Part shown: positions 1-7,759 of the stretch, in pieces | Numbering within the stretch: the stretch's first letter is position 1 | How the letters are laid out: the number at the start of each line of letters is the position of its first letter | DNA from: CAVUWL01 sp963787415 | GTDB lineage: Bacteria > Actinomycetota > Thermoleophilia > Solirubrobacterales > 70-9 | Direction: 5' to 3' | NCBI GenBank assembly: GCA_963787415.1 | Contig: CAWBCO010000006.1 | Span: 62,001-126,000, forward strand | Length of the DNA: 64,000 nucleotides | Position numbers and translations under genes: made by a program | Notes under the pieces: generated by a model | What the model saw: only the letters and a program-made list of their open reading frames with translations | Database searches by the model: none | What the model was told of the DNA's origin: nothing

Positions 1-866
1 CCGATTTTGTCGACCAAGACCTTGATCCGTGCCCGCGCTCGGTTGACCCGCAGCCACTCCTGGCGGTCGAAGATACGCAGCACCGCCTCGGAGACCTTGA
101 GGTAGTCGCCGTTGTCAGCCTCAACGAACTGATAGAGGGTGGGCGCGACCCGGGCCATGATCGAGGTGCCGCCGCCGACCCTGACCTCAAAGCCCTTGAC
201 TCCGTCGCGCTCGCGGGAGAGGAAGGCGATGTCGTGGATGCCGCTAATCGCCCGATCCTCGGCGGAGCCGCTGAAGGCGGTCTTGATCTTGCGCGGCATC
301 AGTTGGGTGGTCGGGTGGCGGACGAAGTAGCGCACATAGGCGCCGGCGTAGGGGGTCGGGTCAAAGACCTCATCGGCAGCGATCCCAGCCCAGGGGTCGC
401 CGGTCACGTTGCGCACCGTGTTGCCACATCCCTCGCGCGAGGAGAGGCCGACCGCTGAGATCTCGCGCAGAAGCGACTCCATGTCGCGCAGCGGCACATG
501 GTGGATTTGGATGTTCTGCCTGGTCGTCACGTGGCCTTTATTGAGCGGCGCGTAGCGCTCCACCACATCGGCGAATGCCTCCATCTGGGCGGGCGTCACG
601 CCACCGAACGGCAGCTTCACCCGCACCATCTGCACATCGGCCTGGCGCTGGCCATAGACGCCCTGTTTGAGGCGGAAGCCGATGAATTCATCTTCGGGCC
701 TATCCCCGGCGAGAAACTGCTCGGCTTCGTTATCGAAGTCATCGAACTCGCGGTCAAGGATCGGAATCACATGGCCGGGGACGTTCTCATAGGTCTCGGG
801 GTTCTCGAGGCTGCCGGTGCGGCCCTTGCCCCGCTGCTCCTTCTGCTGATCGACGACGAGCTCCAT
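1..866 (-). CDS. Nitrite/sulfite reductase (ferredoxin type), N-terminal part, cut by window edge
   Basis: An open minus-strand frame starts at the ATG at 864-866 and runs off the left edge, giving about 288 residues. It translates to a ferredoxin-dependent nitrite/sulfite reductase. The half-domain motif TTRQNIQIHH near residue 115 and the PRKIKTAFSGS segment near residue 190 are typical of the siroheme/[4Fe-4S] family, which reduces sulfite to sulfide or nitrite to ammonia with six electrons in the cytoplasm. The cysteines that hold the cluster lie further on, outside the window. The rhodanese gene 39 bases upstream on the same strand favours sulfite, but sequence alone cannot separate the two substrates. 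No clear ribosome binding site precedes the ATG. Confidence 0.9.
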   Translation of the reverse strand, partial: MELVVDQQKEQRGKGRTGSLENPETYENVPGHVIPILDREFDDFDNEAEQFLAGDRPEDEFIGFRLKQGVYGQRQADVQMVRVKLPFGGVTPAQMEAFADVVERYAPLNKGHVTTRQNIQIHHVPLRDMESLLREISAVGLSSREGCGNTVRNVTGDPWAGIAADEVFDPTPYAGAYVRYFVRHPTTQLMPRKIKTAFSGSAEDRAISGIHDIAFLSRERDGVKGFEVRVGGGTSIMARVAPTLYQFVEADNGDYLKVSEAVLRIFDRQEWLRVNRARARIKVLVDKI

Positions 867-905
867 CAGGAGCAAAATAGCAAAACCCGACCGGGATTCC
901 GGTAT

Positions 906-1292
906 TTACTCCTGCGAAGCTTGATTTCGAGCCTGCAAGATCGACGCCGCCTCGCCCGACTCGGCGATGTATCCATCGTCTGGTTCAAGAGGCAGCCCGG
1001 CCTCAGCCCAGGCCTCGATCCCGCCGGCAAGGGTGGCGACCCGATAGCCATCGGCCTCAAAAGCCGCGGCCGCCATCTCGGAGCGGTTGTCGCCCCGGCA
1101 GTAGAAAACGACGGGCCGCTCGCGCTCGATCTCCGCCGCCCGCGAGCTCAAAACGTCAAGTCCGATATGGGTGGCGCCCGCGATCCGCCCCGCTTGCCAC
1201 TCGTGGTCGGCCCGCACATCGATGAGCTGGGCTCCGCCGGCGACCAATTTGCGGACCTGCTCGGGGGTATATGCGTCGGACTCGGTGCTCAC
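906..1292 (-). CDS. Rhodanese-like sulfurtransferase
   Basis: A single rhodanese domain of 128 residues from the GTG at 1292; a TTG at 1322 would add ten residues. It has the family opening IDVRADHEWQAGRIAG and the active-site loop CRGDNRS, whose cysteine carries the persulfide. Single-domain rhodaneses move sulfane sulfur between thiol acceptors in the cytoplasm. It is the probable first gene of a two-gene unit with the sulfite/nitrite reductase, with 39 bases between them, which suggests a role in sulfur assimilation. The start is uncertain because neither candidate has a strong ribosome binding site. Confidence 0.88.
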   Translation of the reverse strand: MSTESDAYTPEQVRKLVAGGAQLIDVRADHEWQAGRIAGATHIGLDVLSSRAAEIERERPVVFYCRGDNRSEMAAAAFEADGYRVATLAGGIEAWAEAGLPLEPDDGYIAESGEAASILQARNQASQE

Positions 1293-1391
1293 CGCTAGAA
1301 ATCTAGCCGAGGCTGAAGCCAAGCCGGGCTACCGCTGGGCCAAGCACCAAGTCGAGGCGGCCCCGCCGGCGGCGGGCGGGTCCCACCACCC

Positions 1392-1601
1392 TTAGTCGAT
1401 CTCGGTTCCCTCGATCAGGAACGCAACGCGCACGTGCGCACGGTACTCATCGAGGTTCTCGCCGCGGATTCCGGTCGAGACGATGTCGACGGCACGAATG
1501 TTGCGCAGGGTGCCCTGAGCCTGGCTCAGGGCCTGTTTCGCGGCGTCATCGGTGGAGGTCTTTGAGCTACCGACCAACTCAATGATTTTTACGACTGCCA
1601 T
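1392..1601 (-). CDS. Dodecin (flavin-binding dodecamer)
   Basis: A complete 69-residue protein beginning MAVVKIIELVGSS and ending in the conserved RVAFLIEG strand, matching dodecin in length and sequence. Dodecins form hollow twelve-subunit shells that store or buffer riboflavin and FMN. The start is secured by a strong ribosome binding site, AGAAGGAGG, seven to eight bases upstream. The ATG lies inside the last codons of a small upstream frame ending at 1589, so the two may be translationally coupled. Confidence 0.92.
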   Translation of the reverse strand: MAVVKIIELVGSSKTSTDDAAKQALSQAQGTLRNIRAVDIVSTGIRGENLDEYRAHVRVAFLIEGTEID

Positions 1602-1783
1602 ATCGCTCCTCCTTCTAGATCCTGGACAGTGCTCTGTGTCCCAACTCCCTCAATCAGCGCCGCCCGTTGCCAGGGGTTGTGGCGCTGCGGCGCACTTCCC
1701 GGCGAGAGCCGGGTCTCAGCCTCAAAACGCTCAATCGCGACTGCGATCGCGGCTGCCTCCTCTGCATGGGCGGACTCAACCAT
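1589..1783 (-). CDS. Small protein, possibly acyl-CoA-carboxylase epsilon-like
   Basis: A 64-residue frame from the ATG at 1783 whose end overlaps the dodecin start by 13 bases. It has a helix (AAAIAVAIERFEAET), a proline-containing linker, and then PWQRAALIEGV. A short helix followed by a W-x-x-A-A/R motif resembles the small accessory subunits of actinobacterial acyl-CoA carboxylases, but I recall this only as a pattern and no carboxylase gene is nearby. The ribosome binding site is weak. It could also be a chance frame, although the dodecin ribosome binding site lying inside its coding sequence argues for some coupling. Confidence 0.4.
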   Translation of the reverse strand: MVESAHAEEAAAIAVAIERFEAETRLSPGSAPQRHNPWQRAALIEGVGTQSTVQDLEGGAIWQS

Positions 1784-2004
1784 CCCGCAGAGCCTAGTCC
1801 GATGCCCGCTTCGATGGAGGGAGTCGCACTTGGGGCGGCTCAGAACCAGCTGAGCGCTGCCAACGACAGTGGAAGCTGTTCATCTCGGTTGAGCAACGAT
1901 CAGGGCGGCGGCGCCGTTTCCGATCAAACGCTCTCAGGGCACCCCGGCAGCACTTGCACGGCTCCTTGCTGCCCGAAGCGATCCTCGATCGACCTTGCCA
2001 GGCT

Positions 2005-3447
2005 TCACTCGAGGTTGATCATCACGTGCTTTATCTCGGTGTAGTCCTCAAGCGCATAGATCGAGAGGTCCTTGCCATAGCCGGACTCTTTGTAGCCGCC
2101 GTGTGGCATCTCAGAGACGAGCGGGATGTGGTCGTTGATCCAAACGCAGCCGAAGCGCAGCGCGTTTGCGACGCGCATCGCACGAGCGACGTCGCGGGTC
2201 CAGACCGAGGAAGCGAGGCCATAGCGGGTGCCGTTGGCCCACTCGATCGCCTTCTGCTCATCTGAGAACGGCTGCACGGTGATCACCGGGCCGAAGATCT
2301 CGTTTTGGATCATCTCGTCTGATTGCTCCAGTCCGGCGACCACCGACGGCTCCAAAAAGAAGCCCGGCAGCGCGGGGGGTGTGCCGCCGGTGACGATCTC
2401 GGCGTTGGAGGGCCTGCGCTCGAGGAACCCCTCGACCCGCTCGCGCTGGCGCTCAGAGTTAAGCGGACCGAGAGTTGTCTTTGCCGACATCGTGTCGCCG
2501 AGGACCAACCCCTTTGCTTCGGAGACCAAGCCGTTGACTACATCGTCATAAACCCCGGCTGAGGCGAGCACCCGGGTGGCCGCGGTGCAGTCCTGGCCGG
2601 CGTTGTAATAGCCGGTGCCGGCGATCGTCTCCATCGCCGCCTCCATATCGGCATCGTCAAAGACGACGACCGGAGCCTTGCCGCCGAGCTCAAGATGGAC
2701 CCGCTTTAACCTCTCGGCCGCGGCCCGAGCGATCCACTTGCCGGTCGGGGGGGAACCGGTGAGGCTGACCATCTCCACATCGGGGTGGGTGACAAGCTCG
2801 ACCCCGGCGGGATCACCGAGGCCGCCAATCGCGTTGAAGACACCGGGCGGGAGGATCTCCGCGCACCACTGCGCGAAGCTCAGGGTCGTCACCGGGGTCG
2901 TCTCCGCCGGCTTCAGAACGACGGTGTTGCCGGCGGCAAGCGCCGGCCCAATCTTCCAGATCGCCATCATCAGGGGGTAGTTCCAGGGGGTGATCTGGCC
3001 AACCACGCCGACCGGCTCGCGGCGGATGAAAGAGGTGTGGCCATGCATGTACTCACCGGCCGCCCGACCCTCCATGCAGCGCGCGGCGCCGGCGAAAAAG
3101 CGCAGGTTATCCGCCATCACCGGGACCTCATCCTCCAACACAGCGCTGCGCGGCTTGCCGGCGTCGGCGGCCTCCAGATCAGCGATCTCCTCCGCCCGCT
3201 CCTCGATCAGATCCGCCATCAGCAGCAGCGCCCGCGACCTTTCCCCCGCGGGCGTCGCTGCCCAGCCCGCAAATGCGTTCTTGGCCGCGGCCACGGCCCG
3301 ATCGACGTCTGGTTTGGTCGACAGCGGAGCCTCGGCGATCGGCTCCCCATTCGCCGGGTTGAGCACCTCTTCGCTGCCCCCCTCCACAGCATCGAGCGCC
3401 TCGCCCCCGATCAAGTTCTTCAGCCGTGTCTTTGTCGCCGTTGCCAT
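2005..3447 (-). CDS. NAD-dependent aldehyde dehydrogenase, aminobutyraldehyde dehydrogenase type
   Basis: A 480-residue aldehyde dehydrogenase with the catalytic glutamate at about residue 253 (LELGGK) and the catalytic cysteine at about residue 287 (YYNAGQDCTAA). The YNAGQDCTA form is the one I associate with 4-aminobutyraldehyde dehydrogenases (PatD/YdcW), which oxidise the product of putrescine transamination to GABA. The ATG follows a GGAGGTGAG site and begins one base after the alanine dehydrogenase stop, so it is the fourth and last gene of the operon 7539-2005. Betaine-aldehyde dehydrogenase is the main alternative. The family is certain; the substrate is inferred from the neighbours. 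Confidence 0.85.
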   Translation of the reverse strand: MATATKTRLKNLIGGEALDAVEGGSEEVLNPANGEPIAEAPLSTKPDVDRAVAAAKNAFAGWAATPAGERSRALLLMADLIEERAEEIADLEAADAGKPRSAVLEDEVPVMADNLRFFAGAARCMEGRAAGEYMHGHTSFIRREPVGVVGQITPWNYPLMMAIWKIGPALAAGNTVVLKPAETTPVTTLSFAQWCAEILPPGVFNAIGGLGDPAGVELVTHPDVEMVSLTGSPPTGKWIARAAAERLKRVHLELGGKAPVVVFDDADMEAAMETIAGTGYYNAGQDCTAATRVLASAGVYDDVVNGLVSEAKGLVLGDTMSAKTTLGPLNSERQRERVEGFLERRPSNAEIVTGGTPPALPGFFLEPSVVAGLEQSDEMIQNEIFGPVITVQPFSDEQKAIEWANGTRYGLASSVWTRDVARAMRVANALRFGCVWINDHIPLVSEMPHGGYKESGYGKDLSIYALEDYTEIKHVMINLE

Positions 3448-3448
3448 C

Positions 3449-4600
3449 TCAGCTCACCTCCGCTTTGTCAGTTTCGCTCTCCTCGATACCGAGAGCCTGC
3501 TCGACCTCAACCCAACTTCCACCGACCCCCTCGGCGACCGCCGGGTGGGTGACCTTGCCGCCAGCGACGTTGACCCCCGACCGCAGCCCGGGGTCGCGCC
3601 GGATCGCCTCGGCGACGCCGAGATCGGCGAGGGCGATCGCGTAGGGCAGGGTCGCGTTGGTCAGGGCATGGGTCGAGGTGATCGGCACCGCGCCGGGCAT
3701 GTTGGCGACGCAGTAGTGGATGATCCCGTCGACCTCAAAGGTGGGCTCGTGATGGGTGGTCGGGCGCGAGGTCTCAAAGCAGCCGCCCTGATCAATTGCG
3801 ACGTCGACCAAGACGGCGCCTGGCTTCATCAGCGCCAGCTGCTCGCGGCGAACCACGTAGGGAGCGCGAGCACCGTGCACGAGGACGGCGCCGATCACCA
3901 GGTCGGCCCGCGGCAGCATCTCCTCGACCGCGAGGGTGGTCGAGTAGACGGTCGAGCAGCGCCCGCCGAAGACCCCCTCAAGGTCGCGCAGGCGATCGAT
4001 CGATTTGTCAAAGACGAAGACGTCTGCCTCCATCCCGATCGCGATGAAGGCGGCGTTCATGCCGACCACGCCGCCACCGATCACCATCACGTTCGCCGCT
4101 GCCACGCCAGGAACTCCGCCGAGCAAGATACCGCGGCCGCCCAGGGGCTTCTCCAGCATGAAGGCACCTGCCTGGGTTGCGATCTTGCCGGCAATCTCGC
4201 TCATCGGCGCAAGCAGAGGCAACCGCCCCCGTGTGTCCTCGACCGTCTCATAGGCGATGCAGGTGGCACCGGAGGCACAGAGTCCGCGGGTCTGCGGGGG
4301 GTCGGGTGCGAGGTGTAGATAGGTGAACAGGAGCTGACCGCTACGCAGCATCTCGATCTCTGCTGGCTGTAGCTCCTTGACGTGCAGGAGCATCTCAGCG
4401 CGTTCGAACACGGTCTCGGCATCGGCAACGATCCGCGCACCCTGGGCCTCAAACTTGGCATCGGCAATCGCACTCCCCTCCCCGGCCCTGGTCTCCAGCA
4501 GCACCTCGTGGCCATGCTCGACCATCTCCCGGACTCCCGCCGGGGTGATCGCCACGCGGTACTCATCGGGCTTGATCTCCCGCGGGATCCCAACCTTCAT
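3449..4600 (-). CDS. ald: Alanine dehydrogenase
   Basis: A complete 383-residue alanine dehydrogenase starting MKVGIPREIK. The pyruvate-binding lysine (K75 in HVKEL), the catalytic histidine (H96 in YLHLA) and the DVAIDQGGC segment with the catalytic aspartate are all present, as is the nucleotide-binding VMVIGGGVVG. It interconverts L-alanine and pyruvate plus ammonia with NAD. The start overlaps the PucR stop by four bases (ATGA) and the stop is one base before the aldehyde dehydrogenase. In an operon with a class III aminotransferase it would regenerate pyruvate, the amino acceptor, from the alanine formed. Confidence 0.95.
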   Translation of the reverse strand: MKVGIPREIKPDEYRVAITPAGVREMVEHGHEVLLETRAGEGSAIADAKFEAQGARIVADAETVFERAEMLLHVKELQPAEIEMLRSGQLLFTYLHLAPDPPQTRGLCASGATCIAYETVEDTRGRLPLLAPMSEIAGKIATQAGAFMLEKPLGGRGILLGGVPGVAAANVMVIGGGVVGMNAAFIAIGMEADVFVFDKSIDRLRDLEGVFGGRCSTVYSTTLAVEEMLPRADLVIGAVLVHGARAPYVVRREQLALMKPGAVLVDVAIDQGGCFETSRPTTHHEPTFEVDGIIHYCVANMPGAVPITSTHALTNATLPYAIALADLGVAEAIRRDPGLRSGVNVAGGKVTHPAVAEGVGGSWVEVEQALGIEESETDKAEVS

Positions 4601-6153
4601 CTGACCAATTCCCGCGCCCGCAGCGCCAGCCAGAACTCGATTCGGTCATGTGCCCGGGAAAGATCGCGGCCGGTCAGCTCTTCGACCTTTCGCATCCGGT
4701 AGCGCAGAGTATGGCGGTGGCAGTAGACCTCCCGAGCGGCGCGCTCCCACTGGCCGTTTTGCTCGATGAAGGCCTCAAGTGAGCGCAGCAGCTCACCGCC
4801 GTAGTCCTGATCGCCTTGCTCGATTGGGCTAAGAACGCTGTCGCAGTAGAGCTCAAGCGCCGCATCATCTTGGATCGAGAGCAACAGGGTGTAGGCACCG
4901 AGGTCCCGCCAGGAGGCGACCTCAGGTGCCTCCCCATTGGCAAGGGCGGTCGCCTCCAGGGCGCAGCGTGCCTCATGAAAGGAGCGGCGTAGCTGCTCCG
5001 CGGCGGCGGGACGAGAGGCGGCTGCACGCACCGCCCCGCGCTCGGCGAGGAGCACGCGGCGAGCGCCGGCGGCGAGCTCGAGGGGGTTGCGACCGGCGGC
5101 ATCGATGATCGCGCAGAGCAACTCCCCTCCCCCGCCGGAGTGGGCTGCGATAACCGCCGCGCAGCCCTCCCCGGCGAGGGCGCGCTCTAGCGCAGGCTCC
5201 GCCGCGGTCGGATCATCGAGGCGAAAGACCAAAACGGCGGCCTCCTCACCAATTCCAAACGGCTCCAGGCGGCGGCGCAACTCCGTCGCCTCCATTCGAC
5301 CGCTGAGTACCCCGGCCAGCACATCACCGGCAAGGCGTCGCTCGGTCTCGCGAGCGACGCGGCGGCGCATCAGCTCCAAGGCAACGACGGCCACCGCCTG
5401 CTGCAAGATCAAGCGCTCGAAATCACCAAGACCTCCGGAGTCGCGGACGATCACCACCCAGGCCTGGGGCACGCCGCCCCCCGGCGAGATCACCGGCTGG
5501 GCCAGGGCCCGGCCCGCCACCGCGGGGTGGGCGGGGACGAAGGGGTGCCCGTCAGCGGCGTGAGAGAGGGCCTCCTCACGGATCGCGCCAAGCGCTTCGG
5601 CGGAGAGCTGGCGCCCAAACCCGTGCTCGGCCAGCCGTCCGCCGCGGCCGTCAAGAATCGCGACGCTACCCCCGATCGCAGAGCAGATCGTCGCCGCAAT
5701 CTCCTCCAACCCTCGCTCCTGCAAGACCAAGCGCTCAAGCCGGCGCTGGACCGCGATCCCGCGTTGGAGGACCTCGTATTGCTCGTTGACGAGACGGGCA
5801 AACGCCTTCTCTGTGATCGCAATGAACGGGGTCGAGTAGGGCACTTCAAAGAGCGGAAAATCGAGTTTGTCCGCCGCATCGACGAGCGCCTCGGGAAGGC
5901 TCCGATGGCTGAAGCCGACCCCGAAACCCAACCCCGCGAGGTTGTGCTCGGCTAGCAGCCCGAGGAAGGCGCGCTGTTTGGCGGCGGTATCGAGCGGGAT
6001 GCCGGTCGTCAGCATCAGCTCACCGCCAGAGAGCCAGGGGGTCGGGTCTTGCAGCTCAGAGATGTGGACCCAGCGCAACGGCGCCGCGGCTGCCCCGCTC
6101 CCCGCAGCCAGCTCAAGGTCGAGCTCGTCAAGCAAACTCTGCACGGTGAGCAT
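4597..6153 (-). CDS. PucR-family transcriptional regulator
   Basis: A 518-residue regulator. The N-terminal third matches the PucR sensory domain (MLTVQSLLDELDLELAAG, then WVHISELQDPTPWLSGGELMLTTG), the middle resembles a GGDEF-like/CdaR region, and the C-terminus is the PucR helix-turn-helix (AAREVYCHRHTLRYRMRKVEELTG). PucR proteins regulate nitrogen-compound catabolism, for example purine or amine use. It lies second in the four-gene operon, nine bases after the aminotransferase stop and overlapping ald by four, so it is probably a local regulator. A likely target is the symmetric region 7596-7688. Confidence 0.92.
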   Translation of the reverse strand: MLTVQSLLDELDLELAAGSGAAAAPLRWVHISELQDPTPWLSGGELMLTTGIPLDTAAKQRAFLGLLAEHNLAGLGFGVGFSHRSLPEALVDAADKLDFPLFEVPYSTPFIAITEKAFARLVNEQYEVLQRGIAVQRRLERLVLQERGLEEIAATICSAIGGSVAILDGRGGRLAEHGFGRQLSAEALGAIREEALSHAADGHPFVPAHPAVAGRALAQPVISPGGGVPQAWVVIVRDSGGLGDFERLILQQAVAVVALELMRRRVARETERRLAGDVLAGVLSGRMEATELRRRLEPFGIGEEAAVLVFRLDDPTAAEPALERALAGEGCAAVIAAHSGGGGELLCAIIDAAGRNPLELAAGARRVLLAERGAVRAAASRPAAAEQLRRSFHEARCALEATALANGEAPEVASWRDLGAYTLLLSIQDDAALELYCDSVLSPIEQGDQDYGGELLRSLEAFIEQNGQWERAAREVYCHRHTLRYRMRKVEELTGRDLSRAHDRIEFWLALRARELVR

Positions 6154-6162
6154 CGGGCCTCC

Positions 6163-7539
6163 CTAGTGCTCGAACCGCTTCCAGGCCTCATCGAGGACGT
6201 CGTGAAGCACCTCGTGAATCTCCTCGAACTGCTCGGTATCAGCGATCAGAGGCGGCGCGAGCTGAACCACCGGATCGCCGCGATCATCGGCACGACAGAT
6301 CAACCCCCGCTTGTAGAGCTCGGTGGAGAGGAAGCCACGCAGGAGATCCTCGGACTCCTGATCGCTGAAGCTCTCTTTGGTTTCCTTGTCTTTAACCAGC
6401 TCGATCGCGTAGAAGTAGCCGGCGCCGCGCACGTCGCCGACGATCGGCAACTGATCGAGGCTCTCGATCAGCTTGCGGAACTCGCCCTCTTTGGCGAGGA
6501 CATGTCCACAAAGATCCTCGCGCTCAAAGACATCGAGGTTGGCGAGCGCGATCGCCGAGGCCAGCGGGTGCCCGGCGAAGGTGAATCCGTGGGCAAAGGA
6601 GGCATCGCCCTGCATGAATGGCTCAGCGACACGATCGGAGGCGATCAGAGCGCCCATCGGCGCGTAGGCAGAGGTGAGCGCCTTGGCCACGGTGATGATG
6701 TCTGGCACATAGCCAAAGCGCTCGCAGCCGAAGTAGTGGCCAAGGCGCCCCCAGGCGCAGATCACCTCATCAGAGATCATCAGCACGTCGTAGCGGTCAC
6801 AGATCTCCCGCACCCGCTCGAAGTAGCCCTCGGGGGGGACAAAGCAGCCGCCGGCATTCTGCACCGGCTCGAGGATCACCGCAGCAACGGTCTCGGGCCC
6901 CTCGAACTGAATTCGCTCCTCGATCGCGTTCGCCGCCCAAAGCGGGTGGCGATCCTCAGGCCAGCGGTAGACGTTGGTATTGGGAACGTGGCAGCCACCC
7001 GGCGCCAGCGGCTCAAACTGCGAGCGCAGCTCTGTGATTCCGGTCGCCGAGAGAGCCCCGAGGGAGGTGCCGTGGTAGGCGACCTCGCGGGCGATCACCT
7101 TGTGCTTTTGGCCGTTGCCATGAACCCGGTGGAAATTGCGCGCCAGCTTCAGCGCCGACTCGACCGCCTCCGAGCCGCCGGAGGTGAAAAAGACGCGATT
7201 TAGATCGGCGGGAGCGAGCGCGGCGATCCGAGCCGCCAGTTCGATCGCGCGCGGGTGGGCATAGCTCCACAGGGTGTAGAAGTCGAGCTCCTCGACCTGG
7301 CGCGCGGCAGCCTCACCAAACTCGGCCCGCCCGTGGCCGGCATTGACGCAGAAAAGGCCGGAGAGGCCGTCGAGGTAGCGCTTGCCGTGCTCGTCATAGA
7401 CGTAGCAGCCCTCGCCGCGAACGATGATCGGGATCTCGTGATCGGCGTTGTAGGAGCCCATCCGCGAGAAGTGCATCCAGAGGTGGCGCCTGGCAAGTTC
7501 CTGAAGACTCGTGTCAATTGCCTGGGATGCAGTGGCCAT
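6163..7539 (-). CDS. Class III PLP aminotransferase (putrescine/omega-amino acid-pyruvate type)
   Basis: From the ATG at 7539, which follows a strong AGGAGGAGG site, the product is 458 residues; an upstream in-frame start at 7602 is less likely. The PLP lysine is at about K286 (ITVAKALTS) and the PLP-ring aspartate at D257 (ISDEVICAWGR), with the family glycine-serine phosphate site TSGGSEAVESALKLAR. These class III enzymes act on terminal amines such as putrescine, GABA, beta-alanine or taurine with pyruvate or 2-oxoglutarate. The alanine dehydrogenase in the operon favours pyruvate. It is the first gene of the operon and is read away from the APC permease. Confidence 0.9.
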   Translation of the reverse strand: MATASQAIDTSLQELARRHLWMHFSRMGSYNADHEIPIIVRGEGCYVYDEHGKRYLDGLSGLFCVNAGHGRAEFGEAAARQVEELDFYTLWSYAHPRAIELAARIAALAPADLNRVFFTSGGSEAVESALKLARNFHRVHGNGQKHKVIAREVAYHGTSLGALSATGITELRSQFEPLAPGGCHVPNTNVYRWPEDRHPLWAANAIEERIQFEGPETVAAVILEPVQNAGGCFVPPEGYFERVREICDRYDVLMISDEVICAWGRLGHYFGCERFGYVPDIITVAKALTSAYAPMGALIASDRVAEPFMQGDASFAHGFTFAGHPLASAIALANLDVFEREDLCGHVLAKEGEFRKLIESLDQLPIVGDVRGAGYFYAIELVKDKETKESFSDQESEDLLRGFLSTELYKRGLICRADDRGDPVVQLAPPLIADTEQFEEIHEVLHDVLDEAWKRFEH

Positions 7540-7595
7540 CGGACCCTCCTCCTTCTCCTCGACGATATGGATAAAGCTAGAACCAGACAAGCCCG

Positions 7596-7688
7596 GATGC
7601 AAGTGGTCATTGGGTCAAGTGCCAGGGCTGGACTTATACAAAACGTATAAAGGATAGGGGCGCTTTTGGGGCATTTGCCACTTGCATC
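7596..7688. promoter_or_regulatory. Divergent promoter region with two nested inverted repeats (candidate operator)
   Basis: Between the aminotransferase (minus) and the permease (plus) an 11-bp repeat GATGCAAGTGG (7596-7606) recurs inverted as CCACTTGCATC (7678-7688). Exactly midway is TTATAC-aaaac-GTATAA (7634-7650). Both repeats share the same centre, base 7642. The TTATAC and GTATAA boxes resemble -10 elements facing each direction. The geometry suggests a dimer-of-dimers or looping operator controlling both transcription units, most simply bound by the PucR protein encoded in the operon. The repeats are directly visible; the regulator assignment is inference. Confidence 0.6.
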
Positions 7689-7759
7689 GGCCTCCCGGCG
7701 GGCGTAACGTCGCCTCAGCGGCCGCCCGCGTTGCGGAGGATCGAGAAGGGAGGAGTCCC

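Noticed and set aside
498..1298. Long plus-strand open frame of 266 codons
   Set aside because: It is antisense to the reductase and rhodanese, which have clear family motifs; its own sequence matches nothing.
2785..4318. Long overlapping plus-strand frames over the dehydrogenase genes
   Set aside because: Shadows of the aldehyde and alanine dehydrogenases caused by GC-rich third positions.
6049..7203. Plus-strand frame of 384 codons
   Set aside because: Antisense to the aminotransferase; no recognisable protein features.
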